Of a DNA stretch of 64,000 nt, positions 1-7,881 are shown piece after piece. A model generated the notes under the pieces. It saw nothing but the letters and a program-made list of their open reading frames with translations. It was not told where the DNA came from and searched no databases. The stretch is taken from positions 1-64,000 of the forward strand of contig DATFGQ010000085.1 of assembly GCA_035249305.1 (NCBI GenBank), written 5' to 3'. Within the stretch, counting starts at the first letter, position 1. The number at the start of each line of letters is the position of its first letter. Origin of the DNA: DASUNP01 sp035249305 (GTDB lineage: Bacteria > Acidobacteriota > Blastocatellia > UBA7656). A program made the position numbers and the translations under genes.

Positions 1-106
1 GCTAAGCCTTACAATGATCTTGTGCATAGCAATTCCTCTTGTCTTAAACCTCTGGGCCTCGGATTAAACTTGTTCAGATAGGTGTTGCGTCGAACTGTGT
101 TAAAAG

Positions 107-122
107 AGCAATCCGCGTGCCC
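107..122 (-). promoter_or_regulatory. Candidate sigma54 promoter reading leftwards out of the window
   Basis: Read on the minus strand this is GGGCACG-CGGA-TTGCT, which matches the sigma54 consensus TGGCACG-N4-TTGCW at 11 of 12 positions with the obligatory GG-N10-GC spacing. The start site would lie near position 96, so the controlled gene lies to the left of this window. A perfect palindrome (181-199) sits 59 bp upstream, where an enhancer site would be expected. The target gene is unseen. Confidence 0.6.
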
Positions 123-180
123 CGGAGACGTGGAATAAACCTTACTGTTTAGATGACTTGAGGGAGGTCGCGGAGACGAT

Positions 181-199
181 GTGTTTCACCCTGAAACAC
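181..199. promoter_or_regulatory. Perfect palindrome, candidate activator (enhancer) site
   Basis: GTGTTTCACCCTGAAACAC is an 8-bp perfect inverted repeat around CCC. It lies about 95 bp upstream of the start site inferred for the sigma54 promoter at 107-122. Related sequences occur upstream of two other sigma54 promoters here (7771-7789 and 13102-13120). The obvious candidate to bind it is the NtrC-type protein encoded at 394-1770. That assignment is inference. Confidence 0.5.
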
Positions 200-260
200 C
201 CTGGCTAGACAGTGATTCACGCGGTAACTTCAATATACCTAAAGCGAAATTCAATTGAGT

Positions 261-351
261 GTAGGGGCAGGGCTTGTCCCTGCCCGGCGGCGCGCAAGCG
301 CCGTACGTCATCGCCTTCGGCGATCCGGGCAGCCACAAGGGCTGCCCCTAC
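261..351. repeat. Dispersed long-palindrome repeat (GTAGGGGCAG family), copy 1
   Basis: The sequence begins GTAGGGGCAGGGC and ends GGCTGCCCCTAC, with nested smaller hairpins between (for example TCGCCTTCGGCGA). The ends are inverted repeats, so the transcript would fold into one long hairpin. Two relatives occur at 31974-32086 and 61831-61924. It lies just beyond the stop of the regulator gene at 394 and could act as a terminator for that operon. I see no gene in 1-393. Confidence 0.8.
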
Positions 352-393
352 AGTCTTTCCATTACGAACTGCTTTGGGTGAAACCGCGTTGCT

Positions 394-1770
394 CTATTCC
401 TCCGCGGGGCCGTCGCCCTTGATGCCGAACCTCTTCAGCTTCCGGTAGAGCGTGGGCCTGTGGAGGTTCAAGATCTGCGCGGTCTTCTTGACGTTGCCGC
501 CCGTCCGCTCCAGCGTCTGCTCGATGGCCTCGCGCTCGATCTCTTCGAGCGTCAGGTAGGGTGGGATTTCACACCTGTAGTGGCCCGCCCCGCCGGCATG
601 TACGTGTTCGGGCAGGTCGTCTGGCCCGATATGGTCTTCTTGGCAGAAGAGCACGGCGCGCTCGATTACGCTCTCAAGCTCGCGCACGTTTCCGGGCCAG
701 GCGTAGCGGCTCAGGAGCGCGAAGGCCGGCTGTGAGATGCCGCGTATCTTTTTGTCGTACTTCTCCGAGTAGCGGTTCAAGAAAAGCTCGGCCAACAGCG
801 CAAGATCGTCGAGCCGCTCGCGCAGCGGAGGCACATTGATCTTTATCGTGCTGATGCGGAAGTAGAGGTCTTCCCTTAGCGCGCCTTCGCGCATAGCCTG
901 TTGCGTGTCGCGGTTGGTCGCCGCGATCAGCCGGAAGTCGACGCTGATCGTCTGCTCGTCGCCGAGCCTGCGGAGCTTCCTCTCCTGTAGCACGCGCAGC
1001 AGCTTGGTCTGCAAATGCACGGGCATCTCGGCAAGCTCGTCCAGCAGCAGCGTCCCGCCGGAGACAGTCTCGATCAGCCCCTTCTTGTCGCGGTCGGCCC
1101 CGGTGAAGGCTCCCCTCTTGTAGCCGAAGAGCTCCGATTCGATTAGGTCGCGTGGGATGGCCGCGCAGTTGATCGCAATGAAGGGACGGTCGGCGCGGCT
1201 GCTCTGGAAGTGGAACGCGGTGGCTATCAGCTCTTTGCCCGTCCCGCTCTCCCCTTCGATCAGGACGGCCGCCTCAGAGTTCGCGGTCGCCCTTATCGTC
1301 TGGTAGATGCGGCGCATCTTCGTCGTCCGGCCGATTATGCCGAAGGCCTCGCTTTCGGCCGCGAGCGTCTGCTTCAGCGACTTGTTCTCCGTCTTGATCG
1401 CGCGCAGTTGCAACGCCCTCTCGGTGAGCATTATCAACTGGTCGGGCGTGAACGGCTTCTCAAGATAGTAGTAGGCCCCCTTCTTTATCGCCTCTATCGT
1501 CACGTCGAGCGACCCGTGCGCCGTCATCAAGATCACTTCCGTCTCCGGGCTCGACTCTTTGATTCGGCCGAGCAGGTCGATGCCGGTGCCGTCGGGCAGC
1601 CGTAGGTCCGTAAAGACCAGGTCGAAGACGTGCTCGCTCAGAAGCTCCTGCGCCTCGGCCACTGCCCTGGCGGTCTTCACCTCCTGGCCCAGGTCGATCA
1701 GTATTATCTCGAACGCGTCGGTGACGCTCGATTCGTCATCGACTACCAGAATCCTGCCCCCTGACTTCAT
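394..1770 (-). CDS. NtrC-family sigma54-dependent response regulator
   Basis: The 458-residue protein has the full bacterial enhancer-binding layout. A receiver domain (about 5-120) has acidic pocket D11/D12, likely phospho-Asp55 in TDLRLPDG and the KPF lysine. A central AAA+ ATPase has Walker A GESGTGKE and the sigma54-contacting loop GAFTGA. A C-terminal Fis-type helix-turn-helix contains LNLHRPTLYRKLKRFG. It is the last gene of a three-gene two-component operon and overlaps the upstream kinase gene by 35 bp. The ATG has a GGAGG about 12 nt upstream. Family knowledge: such proteins activate promoters used by RNA polymerase with sigma54 after phosphorylation. Four sigma54-type promoters and a recurring palindrome in this window are its likely targets (inference). 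Confidence 0.95.
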   Translation of the reverse strand: MKSGGRILVVDDESSVTDAFEIILIDLGQEVKTARAVAEAQELLSEHVFDLVFTDLRLPDGTGIDLLGRIKESSPETEVILMTAHGSLDVTIEAIKKGAYYYLEKPFTPDQLIMLTERALQLRAIKTENKSLKQTLAAESEAFGIIGRTTKMRRIYQTIRATANSEAAVLIEGESGTGKELIATAFHFQSSRADRPFIAINCAAIPRDLIESELFGYKRGAFTGADRDKKGLIETVSGGTLLLDELAEMPVHLQTKLLRVLQERKLRRLGDEQTISVDFRLIAATNRDTQQAMREGALREDLYFRISTIKINVPPLRERLDDLALLAELFLNRYSEKYDKKIRGISQPAFALLSRYAWPGNVRELESVIERAVLFCQEDHIGPDDLPEHVHAGGAGHYRCEIPPYLTLEEIEREAIEQTLERTGGNVKKTAQILNLHRPTLYRKLKRFGIKGDGPAEE

Positions 1771-3334
1771 CCGTGTCGTTCACCTCCGACGGAAGTTTTA
1801 TCTTAACGCATGTTCCATCGCCCGCGCGGCTCTCCAGCTCGATGGAGCCGCCGTGCATCTGTACAACTTTCTGGACGTAATACATCCCGAGCCCGAGCCC
1901 CTGGCTCTTCGTGGTGTAGAAAGGCTCGAATACGTTCTTCAACTGGTCCTCGGTCATGCCGACGCCCGTGTCGGCGATCTCCACCTGGATCGAGTCACCC
2001 GAGCGGCAGGTCGAGATACTGAGGTCGCCGCCATCTCGCATCGCCTGTATGGAATTTAGCATGAGGTTCATCAGCGACGAACGCATCGAGGCCTCGTCGA
2101 TCATGGCGACGGACTCTTGCCCCTCCGCGTGCCCGTTGCGCATGAAATCGAGGCTGACGTTCACGCGTTTCGAGGTCAGTTGTGGCTCAAGGAGTTGGAG
2201 GGCGTCGTTTATGACCTGGTTAAGGTCCGACTTTGCGAGCCTCAGCGTGATTGGGCGCGAGAAGCTGATGACCAGCTCGACGGTGTCGGAAAGGTGTTTG
2301 ATGCCTTTGATGATCTTGTCTATCAGCGACATCTCGGCCGCGCCTATCTTGCCATCGACCTTGCTCTTGAGGTGGAGCGAGTAGAGGCTGAGGCCCGCGA
2401 GCGGGTTGCGGACCTCGTGCGCCACCTGCGCGGCCATGCGGCCGAGGGCGGCTATCTTCTCGTTGTGAGCCAACTGCTCGCGCAACTGGCGGAGCGACTC
2501 CTCGTTCTGCCGCTCGGTCGTGAGGTCCCTGATTATGCAGAGGTAGCCTATGAGCTCCGAGTCGGATTTGCGGATCGGGGTGATGGCGACGGAGGCGAAG
2601 AACCTCTCCCCGCCGGCCCGCTCTAACTCGATGACCATCCGGCAAAGGCCCTTAGTCTCGGATTCGCGCGCGCACTCAAGAAGGGGTCTTGCGTCCGACG
2701 TGAAACGGTCGTCACAGACGAGGCTCCTGGCGGGCGTGCCGAGCACCTCGGCGGCCTTGTGCCCGAGTATCAACTCCGCGCCCCTGTTGAAGAGCGTCAC
2801 CCGGCCTTCCCTGTTGATGGCGACTATGGCGTACTCGGTCGAGCTGTCGAGCACCGTGTTGAGAAAGCTGTGCGCTTCGGCCAGCTCGCGCGTCCGTTTC
2901 TCGACGAGCGCCTCCATCTGCTCCGTGTGTCTCTTGTTTTCGAGCTCCAGCCGCAGCCTGTCTTCGGTGAGCTGTTTCTTCTCGACGGCGCGCGTTACCG
3001 CGCGCAAGAGCGCGTCCTTCGTCACGGGCTTCGATATGAAGTCGTAGGCGCCCGCCCGTACTATCTCGGGGACCTGCGAGATGTTCGGCTCGCCTGTAAT
3101 CATTATGACAGGGATGTAGGGCTGGCGGCCGCTCAGGTGCTTGAGCAGCTCTATCCCGCTCTTGCGCGGGAGCACTATGTCGACGACGGCCGCGTCCAAG
3201 GCATGCGTCTCGATGGCCTTGATCGCGCTGTCAAAATCGGTCGCGGGCACCGTCTCGTAGCCTTCACGCTTGAGGAGCTCCGCCATCGTCCAGCGGATGT
3301 TCGGCTCGTCGTCGACGAGCAGGACCCTGGGCAT
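1736..3334 (-). CDS. REC-PAS hybrid sensor histidine kinase
   Basis: The 532-residue soluble protein starts with a receiver domain (DDEPN near the start, the DIVLP phospho-acceptor region, and SKPVT lysine). A short coiled linker follows (about 120-150), then a PAS domain (about 155-275). The kinase core has H-box GRMAAQVAHEVRNPLAG, N-box MNLMLNSIQAM, and ATP-binding motifs ADTGVGM and GLGLGMYYV. It has no membrane segment, so it probably senses or relays inside the cell. The receiver is N-terminal, so another kinase, likely the membrane kinase upstream, may phosphorylate it. The start is set by an AGGAGG seven bases upstream. The gene overlaps the preceding kinase gene by 71 bp and the next regulator by 35 bp, which indicates coupled translation. 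Confidence 0.93.
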   Translation of the reverse strand: MPRVLLVDDEPNIRWTMAELLKREGYETVPATDFDSAIKAIETHALDAAVVDIVLPRKSGIELLKHLSGRQPYIPVIMITGEPNISQVPEIVRAGAYDFISKPVTKDALLRAVTRAVEKKQLTEDRLRLELENKRHTEQMEALVEKRTRELAEAHSFLNTVLDSSTEYAIVAINREGRVTLFNRGAELILGHKAAEVLGTPARSLVCDDRFTSDARPLLECARESETKGLCRMVIELERAGGERFFASVAITPIRKSDSELIGYLCIIRDLTTERQNEESLRQLREQLAHNEKIAALGRMAAQVAHEVRNPLAGLSLYSLHLKSKVDGKIGAAEMSLIDKIIKGIKHLSDTVELVISFSRPITLRLAKSDLNQVINDALQLLEPQLTSKRVNVSLDFMRNGHAEGQESVAMIDEASMRSSLMNLMLNSIQAMRDGGDLSISTCRSGDSIQVEIADTGVGMTEDQLKNVFEPFYTTKSQGLGLGMYYVQKVVQMHGGSIELESRAGDGTCVKIKLPSEVNDTDEVRGQDSGSR

Positions 3335-4766
3335 ATTCGACCTCCTCGGAGTCCGAGGCCGGCAGCCTCACGACAAAGCGCGTGAAGCTCCCCTCCTCGC
3401 TTTCGACTCGTATCTCTCCGTCGTAATCCCGGATGATGCCGAAGCTCAGGCTCAGCCCGAGCCCGGTCCCGCCGTCATCCCTCCGGGTCGTAAAGAACGG
3501 GTCGAATATCTTATCTAAGTTCTGTCGCGGTATGCCAATCCCATTGTCGTAGAAGGCGACCTCGACCGTCTTCTTGCGCGCCGTGTCGTGGTTGCGCGCG
3601 GTTATGCGAAAGAGCTTCGGATCGACGTCCCCGGCCTTCAGCGCGTAAAAGGCGTTGCTCATCATGTTGACAACGACCTGGCGCAACCGCGACGCGTCCG
3701 CTAGCACGTGCCGCACGTCGTCCGGCACGTCTATCTCCAGAGTGATCCCGGCCTTCTCGAATTGATGGCCGAACAGCGCGATCGAGTTATCGATCACCTG
3801 GCTGATCTCCACCTTCGTCGGCATGTGCGGGTCCTGGCGGGCGAACGTCAGGAGGTTCCGCACTATGACGGCTATGCGCTCGCCCTCATCGATTATCCCG
3901 TCGACCATGCGCTGCTCCGTCTCGTTGCGCGCGACGCCGTCGTCCTTTAGCAACTGGGCGAAGTTAATGATGCCGTTAAGCGGGTTGTTGATCTCGTGCG
4001 CCACGCCCGCCGACAGCTCGCCGATCGAAGCGAGCTTCGATGATTGGAAGAGCTGGCGCTGCATCGCCTCCCGCTCGCGCTGCAATTTTTTCCGCTCGGT
4101 CAGATCGTGAATGATCAGCGTCAGCAGTTTTTCTCTGTCTATTGACAGAGCGCTGCAAGAGAGCGACACCGGCAGAAGCCCACCCGACGCGTTACGAAAG
4201 GCCACCTCCCTGTGGTCGCCGAGCGAAATGTCATCGGGCGGATGCGCCGGGGCCTCACAGGCGAGGCTCTCCAGAAGGGCGCGGGAGGTCACCTCCCCGC
4301 TCTCCGCGAACAGCTCGTCTACGTTCTTGCCGATCAGCCCCGCCGGCTTGTAGCCGAGTATCTCGGCGAACTTGTTGTTTACGTCGATTATGACAAAGTC
4401 CGCGGCGCGAACGACGCCTATGCCGTCGCTGGCATGCTCGAACAGGGCGCGGTACCGCTCCTCGCTCTCGCGCAGCCGCCGCTGTTGCTTGTCGACGAGC
4501 CGCAGCAGCAGCGTGACCACGATGGCGTCGACCGTGACCGAGATGAAGAAGTGCTCTATTCGCTGGGCGACCTTCCAAGCCTTCTCCGGCTGGTTCGGGT
4601 AATGGCGCTGAACGTAATCGTAAAGCGGCGACATCAACAGCGCTTCCCACGCGTAGACCACTCCGAGCGTGAGCACAAAAGTCAGCGCCGCGAAGAAGAG
4701 GACGAGCTTGAAACGGTTGTTGGCGCCACGGGGTCTATCTTTTTCATGTAGATTAGCCGATGCCAT
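3264..4766 (-). CDS. Membrane-anchored PAS sensor histidine kinase
   Basis: The 500-residue protein has two transmembrane helices (about 20-45 and 72-93) enclosing a short periplasmic loop. A PAS domain (about 100-220) and a kinase core follow. The core has H-box IGELSAGVAHEINNPLNG, N-box NMMSNAFYALKAG, G1 DNGIGIP and G2 GTGLGLSLSFG. The small periplasmic loop argues against direct sensing of a large ligand. The C-terminal tail (RRRRAEHPLDDGG) runs 71 bp into the next gene, an unusually long overlap. It is first in the kinase-hybrid-NtrC operon beside the MCO genes. It could sense metal, redox or quinone state; the sequence does not decide which. Confidence 0.93.
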   Translation of the reverse strand: MASANLHEKDRPRGANNRFKLVLFFAALTFVLTLGVVYAWEALLMSPLYDYVQRHYPNQPEKAWKVAQRIEHFFISVTVDAIVVTLLLRLVDKQQRRLRESEERYRALFEHASDGIGVVRAADFVIIDVNNKFAEILGYKPAGLIGKNVDELFAESGEVTSRALLESLACEAPAHPPDDISLGDHREVAFRNASGGLLPVSLSCSALSIDREKLLTLIIHDLTERKKLQREREAMQRQLFQSSKLASIGELSAGVAHEINNPLNGIINFAQLLKDDGVARNETEQRMVDGIIDEGERIAVIVRNLLTFARQDPHMPTKVEISQVIDNSIALFGHQFEKAGITLEIDVPDDVRHVLADASRLRQVVVNMMSNAFYALKAGDVDPKLFRITARNHDTARKKTVEVAFYDNGIGIPRQNLDKIFDPFFTTRRDDGGTGLGLSLSFGIIRDYDGEIRVESEEGSFTRFVVRLPASDSEEVEYAQGPARRRRAEHPLDDGGAPQA

Positions 4767-4911
4767 AGTCCGTCATCGTCGTCGCTTGAGCGGGTCGATC
4801 AAACAACCGAACGTCGGTGAGATAACCACCGGGAGATTCTTGAGCGCCTCAATGTAATTAATCTATCGAACGGTCCTTTGGCATGTCAAGTTAGCTCAAT
4901 TGTCTTATTCA

Positions 4912-6927
4912 TTACTTTCTGTCGCCCGCCGCCGAACTGTCAAAGACCTCTACTGATGTATACGGGAGATCGTTGAACCGCACGCCCCTCGACGCGATGC
5001 GCAGCAGGACGTTGAACAGCCCTTTGTGCGGGAAGGTCTGTGAGATCTCGTACACGCCATCACCGACCTCTTTCGCCCACTGGCGCTGCTGCCAGATTCC
5101 GGGCGGCTCGAACGTCAGGACCTCTATGTCCTTGAGCCCCACGATCGGCTGCTTAGTCACGGGGTCCGTCAGCCGGAATCTGAGCCCTGTGGCTTCGCCC
5201 GCCTTGAAGCTCGCCCCCTTGAACATAGCCTCGGCCGCGGTCGACGTGACCGCCTTGCGGCCCGAGCCATCGGGGGATTCGGCCACCTTAAGCTCGAAGC
5301 AGTTGGCTATGCGAGGTTGGTCTACAAGCACGGGCACGTCGAACACGCCCGCCTGCTTCAGCTTTATCGGCGAGGTGTAGACGCCCGGCGCTGTCTCGGA
5401 CAGACTGCGGTCGATCAGCATCAGCGCGTGCGGCTTGCGCTTGTAGTTCTGGAACGTCCCCATCGGGACGTTCATCCCCTCGACGTAGTAGTAGAGCATC
5501 TGGTCGGGCGTGTTGGCGATTATCGCCCCGTTGCCTTCCGGTATAGGCGCGATCATGTCGGCCACGCCTATCTCGTCCGGCAGCGCGCTGGCCGGCTGGC
5601 GGCCCGCCTGAATCTCGACCGCGGCCACCGTGCCCGTCTTCGCGACGGTGTTCAAATCGATGAGCGAGAACTTTTCAGACCCCGTCCCGCGGACGTAGGC
5701 GTAGCGATCCGAAAACGTCACCTGATCCGGGTTCTTGACCACCTGGCTTTCGCCCACGACGGTGTTGGTCGAAGCATCGATCACAGAGATGGCGCTTTCA
5801 ACCTGATTGATGGCAAACCCGTATCGGCCGCTCGGGTCGAACCTGAGCGCCACGACCCCGCGTTTCATCGGAACGGTCTTTACGACCTTCTGGCTAGAAG
5901 GGTCGATCACGCTGACCGCGCCGCCGTTCAGCGCGGCGGCGTAGATGAAGTTGCTCGCGCCGCTGTAGGCGACAGGCACGGGCGTCTTGCCCACCGCGAT
6001 CTCGGCCGCCTTCGTCAGACTCTTCGTGTCTATAGCCGTAACCGTGTCGGCGGCGCTGTTCGTCACGTAAGCGAAGCGGCTGTCCGCCGTGAAGGCGATC
6101 GTGTGCAGTCCCTCACCGACAGGCACGGTCGCGGCCAGCTTCATCGTCTCAGCGTCTATTACGGCGACGGCCGGTGTCCCGTCCAACCCAACCCACACGT
6201 AGCGGCCATCGGGCTGAGTCGCTATTCTCATGGGCTTCACTTTCTCGCCGACAGGGATCGTAGCGACCAGCTTGCGCGTCAACGTGTTGATGACGGCTAC
6301 AGACGAGAGCTCGGGCAGCGTGAGGTAGACGAAGTCCCTGTCTTTTGAGGTCGCCCAGTCGGCCCCAGCGCCGGGGAGCGTGATGATGTTTTCGAGCTTT
6401 GTGATGTTGAACGAGATCTGCGGGTTGATGAAGGTGACGGTGTTATCGTGATTGAGCGTGAGCAACACGTAACTGTTCAAGTCTATGTCGGCGCGCACGC
6501 TGAGCAACCCGCCCATAAGAGCCCTTATCCTGTCCTTGCACTCGGCTTCGTTGGGCACGCGGTCGCTCGCGCGCGAGCTGATCCAGCCTTTCGGGTGGAG
6601 GCCCGTGATGGGCTGGCCCGTGTGCTTGTCCTTTACGCTGAACTGTAAGACCGCGTCCGCGCCTGCCACGAGCCCTTGTTGCTTGCCGTCCGGCCCGGCG
6701 GTCGCCTTCATCGAAAAGTCTACGACGATCCCTTCTTTCTCATACCGCTGCGTGACGGTGGACGGAGCCGGGGCGGCGGCGGCTTCGCTCTTTACCTCTT
6801 TAGACTTTATGTCCTTCGGCCCGCCGATCTGCGCGGAGGCGGCAGAAGCCGAGCCAAACAGGAGAATGAATGACAGAACTATCGCTGATGTGGATGCGCT
6901 GATTCGTTTGATAATACAGTTTTGCAT
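4912..6927 (-). CDS. Secreted YncE-type beta-propeller protein flanked by beta-sandwich domains (paralogue 1)
   Basis: The 671-residue protein has a Sec signal peptide (hydrophobic core about 12-30, then ASAQ). The middle (about 190-450) contains repeated propeller blades of the type VAVIDAETMKLAATVPVGEG and VTAIDTKSLTKAAEIAVGKT, typical of the YncE family. On each side sits a domain with RTGQPITGL-like or VTKQPIVGL-like strands, resembling YtkA/FixH-type Ig-like domains known from copper-related operons (a recognition by pattern, moderate confidence). A conserved AECKDRIR cysteine and a later NCFELKV cysteine may pair or bind metal. A close paralogue lies at 15244-17175, and each copy sits downstream of one giant MCO gene. 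The role is unknown; a scaffold or partner of the oxidase is an inference. AAAGG upstream of the ATG supports the start. Confidence 0.85.
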   Translation of the reverse strand: MQNCIIKRISASTSAIVLSFILLFGSASAASAQIGGPKDIKSKEVKSEAAAAPAPSTVTQRYEKEGIVVDFSMKATAGPDGKQQGLVAGADAVLQFSVKDKHTGQPITGLHPKGWISSRASDRVPNEAECKDRIRALMGGLLSVRADIDLNSYVLLTLNHDNTVTFINPQISFNITKLENIITLPGAGADWATSKDRDFVYLTLPELSSVAVINTLTRKLVATIPVGEKVKPMRIATQPDGRYVWVGLDGTPAVAVIDAETMKLAATVPVGEGLHTIAFTADSRFAYVTNSAADTVTAIDTKSLTKAAEIAVGKTPVPVAYSGASNFIYAAALNGGAVSVIDPSSQKVVKTVPMKRGVVALRFDPSGRYGFAINQVESAISVIDASTNTVVGESQVVKNPDQVTFSDRYAYVRGTGSEKFSLIDLNTVAKTGTVAAVEIQAGRQPASALPDEIGVADMIAPIPEGNGAIIANTPDQMLYYYVEGMNVPMGTFQNYKRKPHALMLIDRSLSETAPGVYTSPIKLKQAGVFDVPVLVDQPRIANCFELKVAESPDGSGRKAVTSTAAEAMFKGASFKAGEATGLRFRLTDPVTKQPIVGLKDIEVLTFEPPGIWQQRQWAKEVGDGVYEISQTFPHKGLFNVLLRIASRGVRFNDLPYTSVEVFDSSAAGDRK

Positions 6928-7182
6928 GACAGACCTTTAAGTAGCGGGGGCGCCTTGACCGTGGCCCCGGCAAGGCCCCCCGCATTCTGCCCGCGCGGTT
7001 AAGCGCAGGCATAACTTCGCGCCGCTAGGCGCGCGTTCTTTTGTTGCGGCCAGACCAATCCTCTAGACTTTGATTGAATAACCTGGCCTTTCAATCAAGC
7101 ACACTGCTTTAGAGCTTGCTTTATGAATGAACCGGTGTTTGCTTACCGTGAGTTCAGTCGAAGTGGGCCAATCGAGAATCTT

Positions 7183-7260
7183 GCCGGGCGAGCTAATGCG
7201 AAGCCTTATTAATTATGAAAGTGTATGTATGAAAGATACGGCTTCTGGCGCTCGCCCGGC
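7183..7260 (-). other. Nested inverted repeat between small secreted protein gene and propeller gene
   Basis: An 11-bp arm GCCGGGCGAGC (7183-7193) pairs with GCTCGCCCGGC (7250-7260). An inner 6-bp arm GAAGCC (7200-7205) pairs with GGCTTC (7240-7245). The element starts about 30 nt after the stop of the gene at 7292. It has no convincing T-run, so it may be a stability or processing element between two cotranscribed genes rather than a terminator. No gene is visible in the rest of 6928-7291. Confidence 0.55.
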
Positions 7261-7291
7261 TTATAAATCCATTGTGCTTATCTAAGCAATA

Positions 7292-7612
7292 TTACCTGGG
7301 CAGAATCTGACGATTCTGGAAATTCTGTTCACAGAATGAGCGGACCGCAGAGGCGCTGTCGCCGTTGATCGTGTTGTCGGTCGCTTCGAAATCACCCGCG
7401 TACTGATCGTTCGGGTTTGTGAAGTAGTTGCAAGTGATCGTCTGATTCCTCTTAGTCGTCTTCACGCCCGCCTGAACGGTGCCCGTCGCTACAACGTTGC
7501 CGGCGGCATCAACAAACTGTACATCGGTAAACGTATACTTGACCGCAGTGGCGGCGTACGCCGATGCGAAGATAAATGCTCCCAGAATCCCTGACATTAA
7601 AACACGCTTCAT
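7292..7612 (-). CDS. Small secreted protein of unknown function, sigma54-controlled
   Basis: Starting at the ATG at 7612 (MKRVLMSG), which has AAAGGAG about 8 nt upstream, the product is 106 residues. It has a clear signal peptide ending near ASAYA. An upstream in-frame start would add 12 charged residues before the signal peptide and is less likely. The mature part is about 85 residues with two cysteines (ITCNYF and RSFCEQ) that could form a disulfide. I recognise no family. A strong sigma54-type promoter at 7695-7710 gives it a leader of about 70 nt. It lies between giant MCO 1 and the propeller paralogue 1, so it is probably an accessory or structural partner of that system (inference). 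Confidence 0.75.
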   Translation of the reverse strand: MKRVLMSGILGAFIFASAYAATAVKYTFTDVQFVDAAGNVVATGTVQAGVKTTKRNQTITCNYFTNPNDQYAGDFEATDNTINGDSASAVRSFCEQNFQNRQILPR

Positions 7613-7694
7613 GTGAAAACTCCTTTTCCTCTTTTTTTCTAAACCCAAAGGGCGATTGAATGATCAGTGTTTACTTACTGACGGTAATAAGTAT

Positions 7695-7710
7695 TGCAAG
7701 ATGTGTGCCT
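7695..7710 (-). promoter_or_regulatory. Candidate sigma54 promoter of the small secreted protein gene
   Basis: On the minus strand the site reads AGGCACA-CATC-TTGCA, which matches TGGCACG-N4-TTGCW at 10 of 12 positions and keeps GG-N10-GC. Transcription would begin near 7684, about 72 nt before the ATG at 7612. A partial copy of the recurring palindrome lies 61 bp upstream (7771-7789). This is nearly the same spacing as at the left-edge promoter (59 bp). Confidence 0.6.
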
Positions 7711-7770
7711 CACCGGGCGGGTGCAAAGCAGGTGTTTTACAAGAGGTTACGAGCGGTCCTGTGTGAGGGG

Positions 7771-7789
7771 GTGTTTCAGAATAAAACAA
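7771..7789. promoter_or_regulatory. Partial copy of the recurring palindrome, candidate activator site
   Basis: GTGTTTCAGAATAAAACAA has a perfect left half (GTGTTTCA) and a right half matching TGAAACAC at 6 of 8. Its centre is about 96 bp upstream of the inferred sigma54 start site. Caution: the right half coincides with the T-rich tail (minus strand) of a terminator hairpin for the upstream oxidase gene, so the resemblance could be partly accidental. Confidence 0.35.
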
Positions 7790-7865
7790 CCGGCGGGGGC
7801 TATGTTCCATAGCATGACCCCGCCGGCCAGAAGCAGGGACCGGGGGAGAAACGACCCGGTCCCTG
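7790..7865 (-). terminator. Tandem hairpins after giant MCO 1
   Basis: Two hairpins follow the oxidase stop codon in the direction of transcription. The first pairs CAGGGACCGGG (7834-7844) with CCCGGTCCCTG (7855-7865). The second pairs CCGGCGGGG (7790-7798) with CCCCGCCGG (7818-7826), has an inner GCTATG/CATAGC stem, and on the minus strand is followed by TTGTTTTATT. The second is a plausible intrinsic terminator, which fits the separate promoter of the next gene. Confidence 0.6.
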
Positions 7866-7881
7866 GGAAAAGGAATCACTA

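Noticed and set aside
5317..6348. Long plus-strand frame of 343 codons opposite the propeller gene
   Set aside because: It is the antisense shadow of a clear gene; composition is dominated by Arg, His, Asp and Val as expected from the reverse frame of GC-rich codons.
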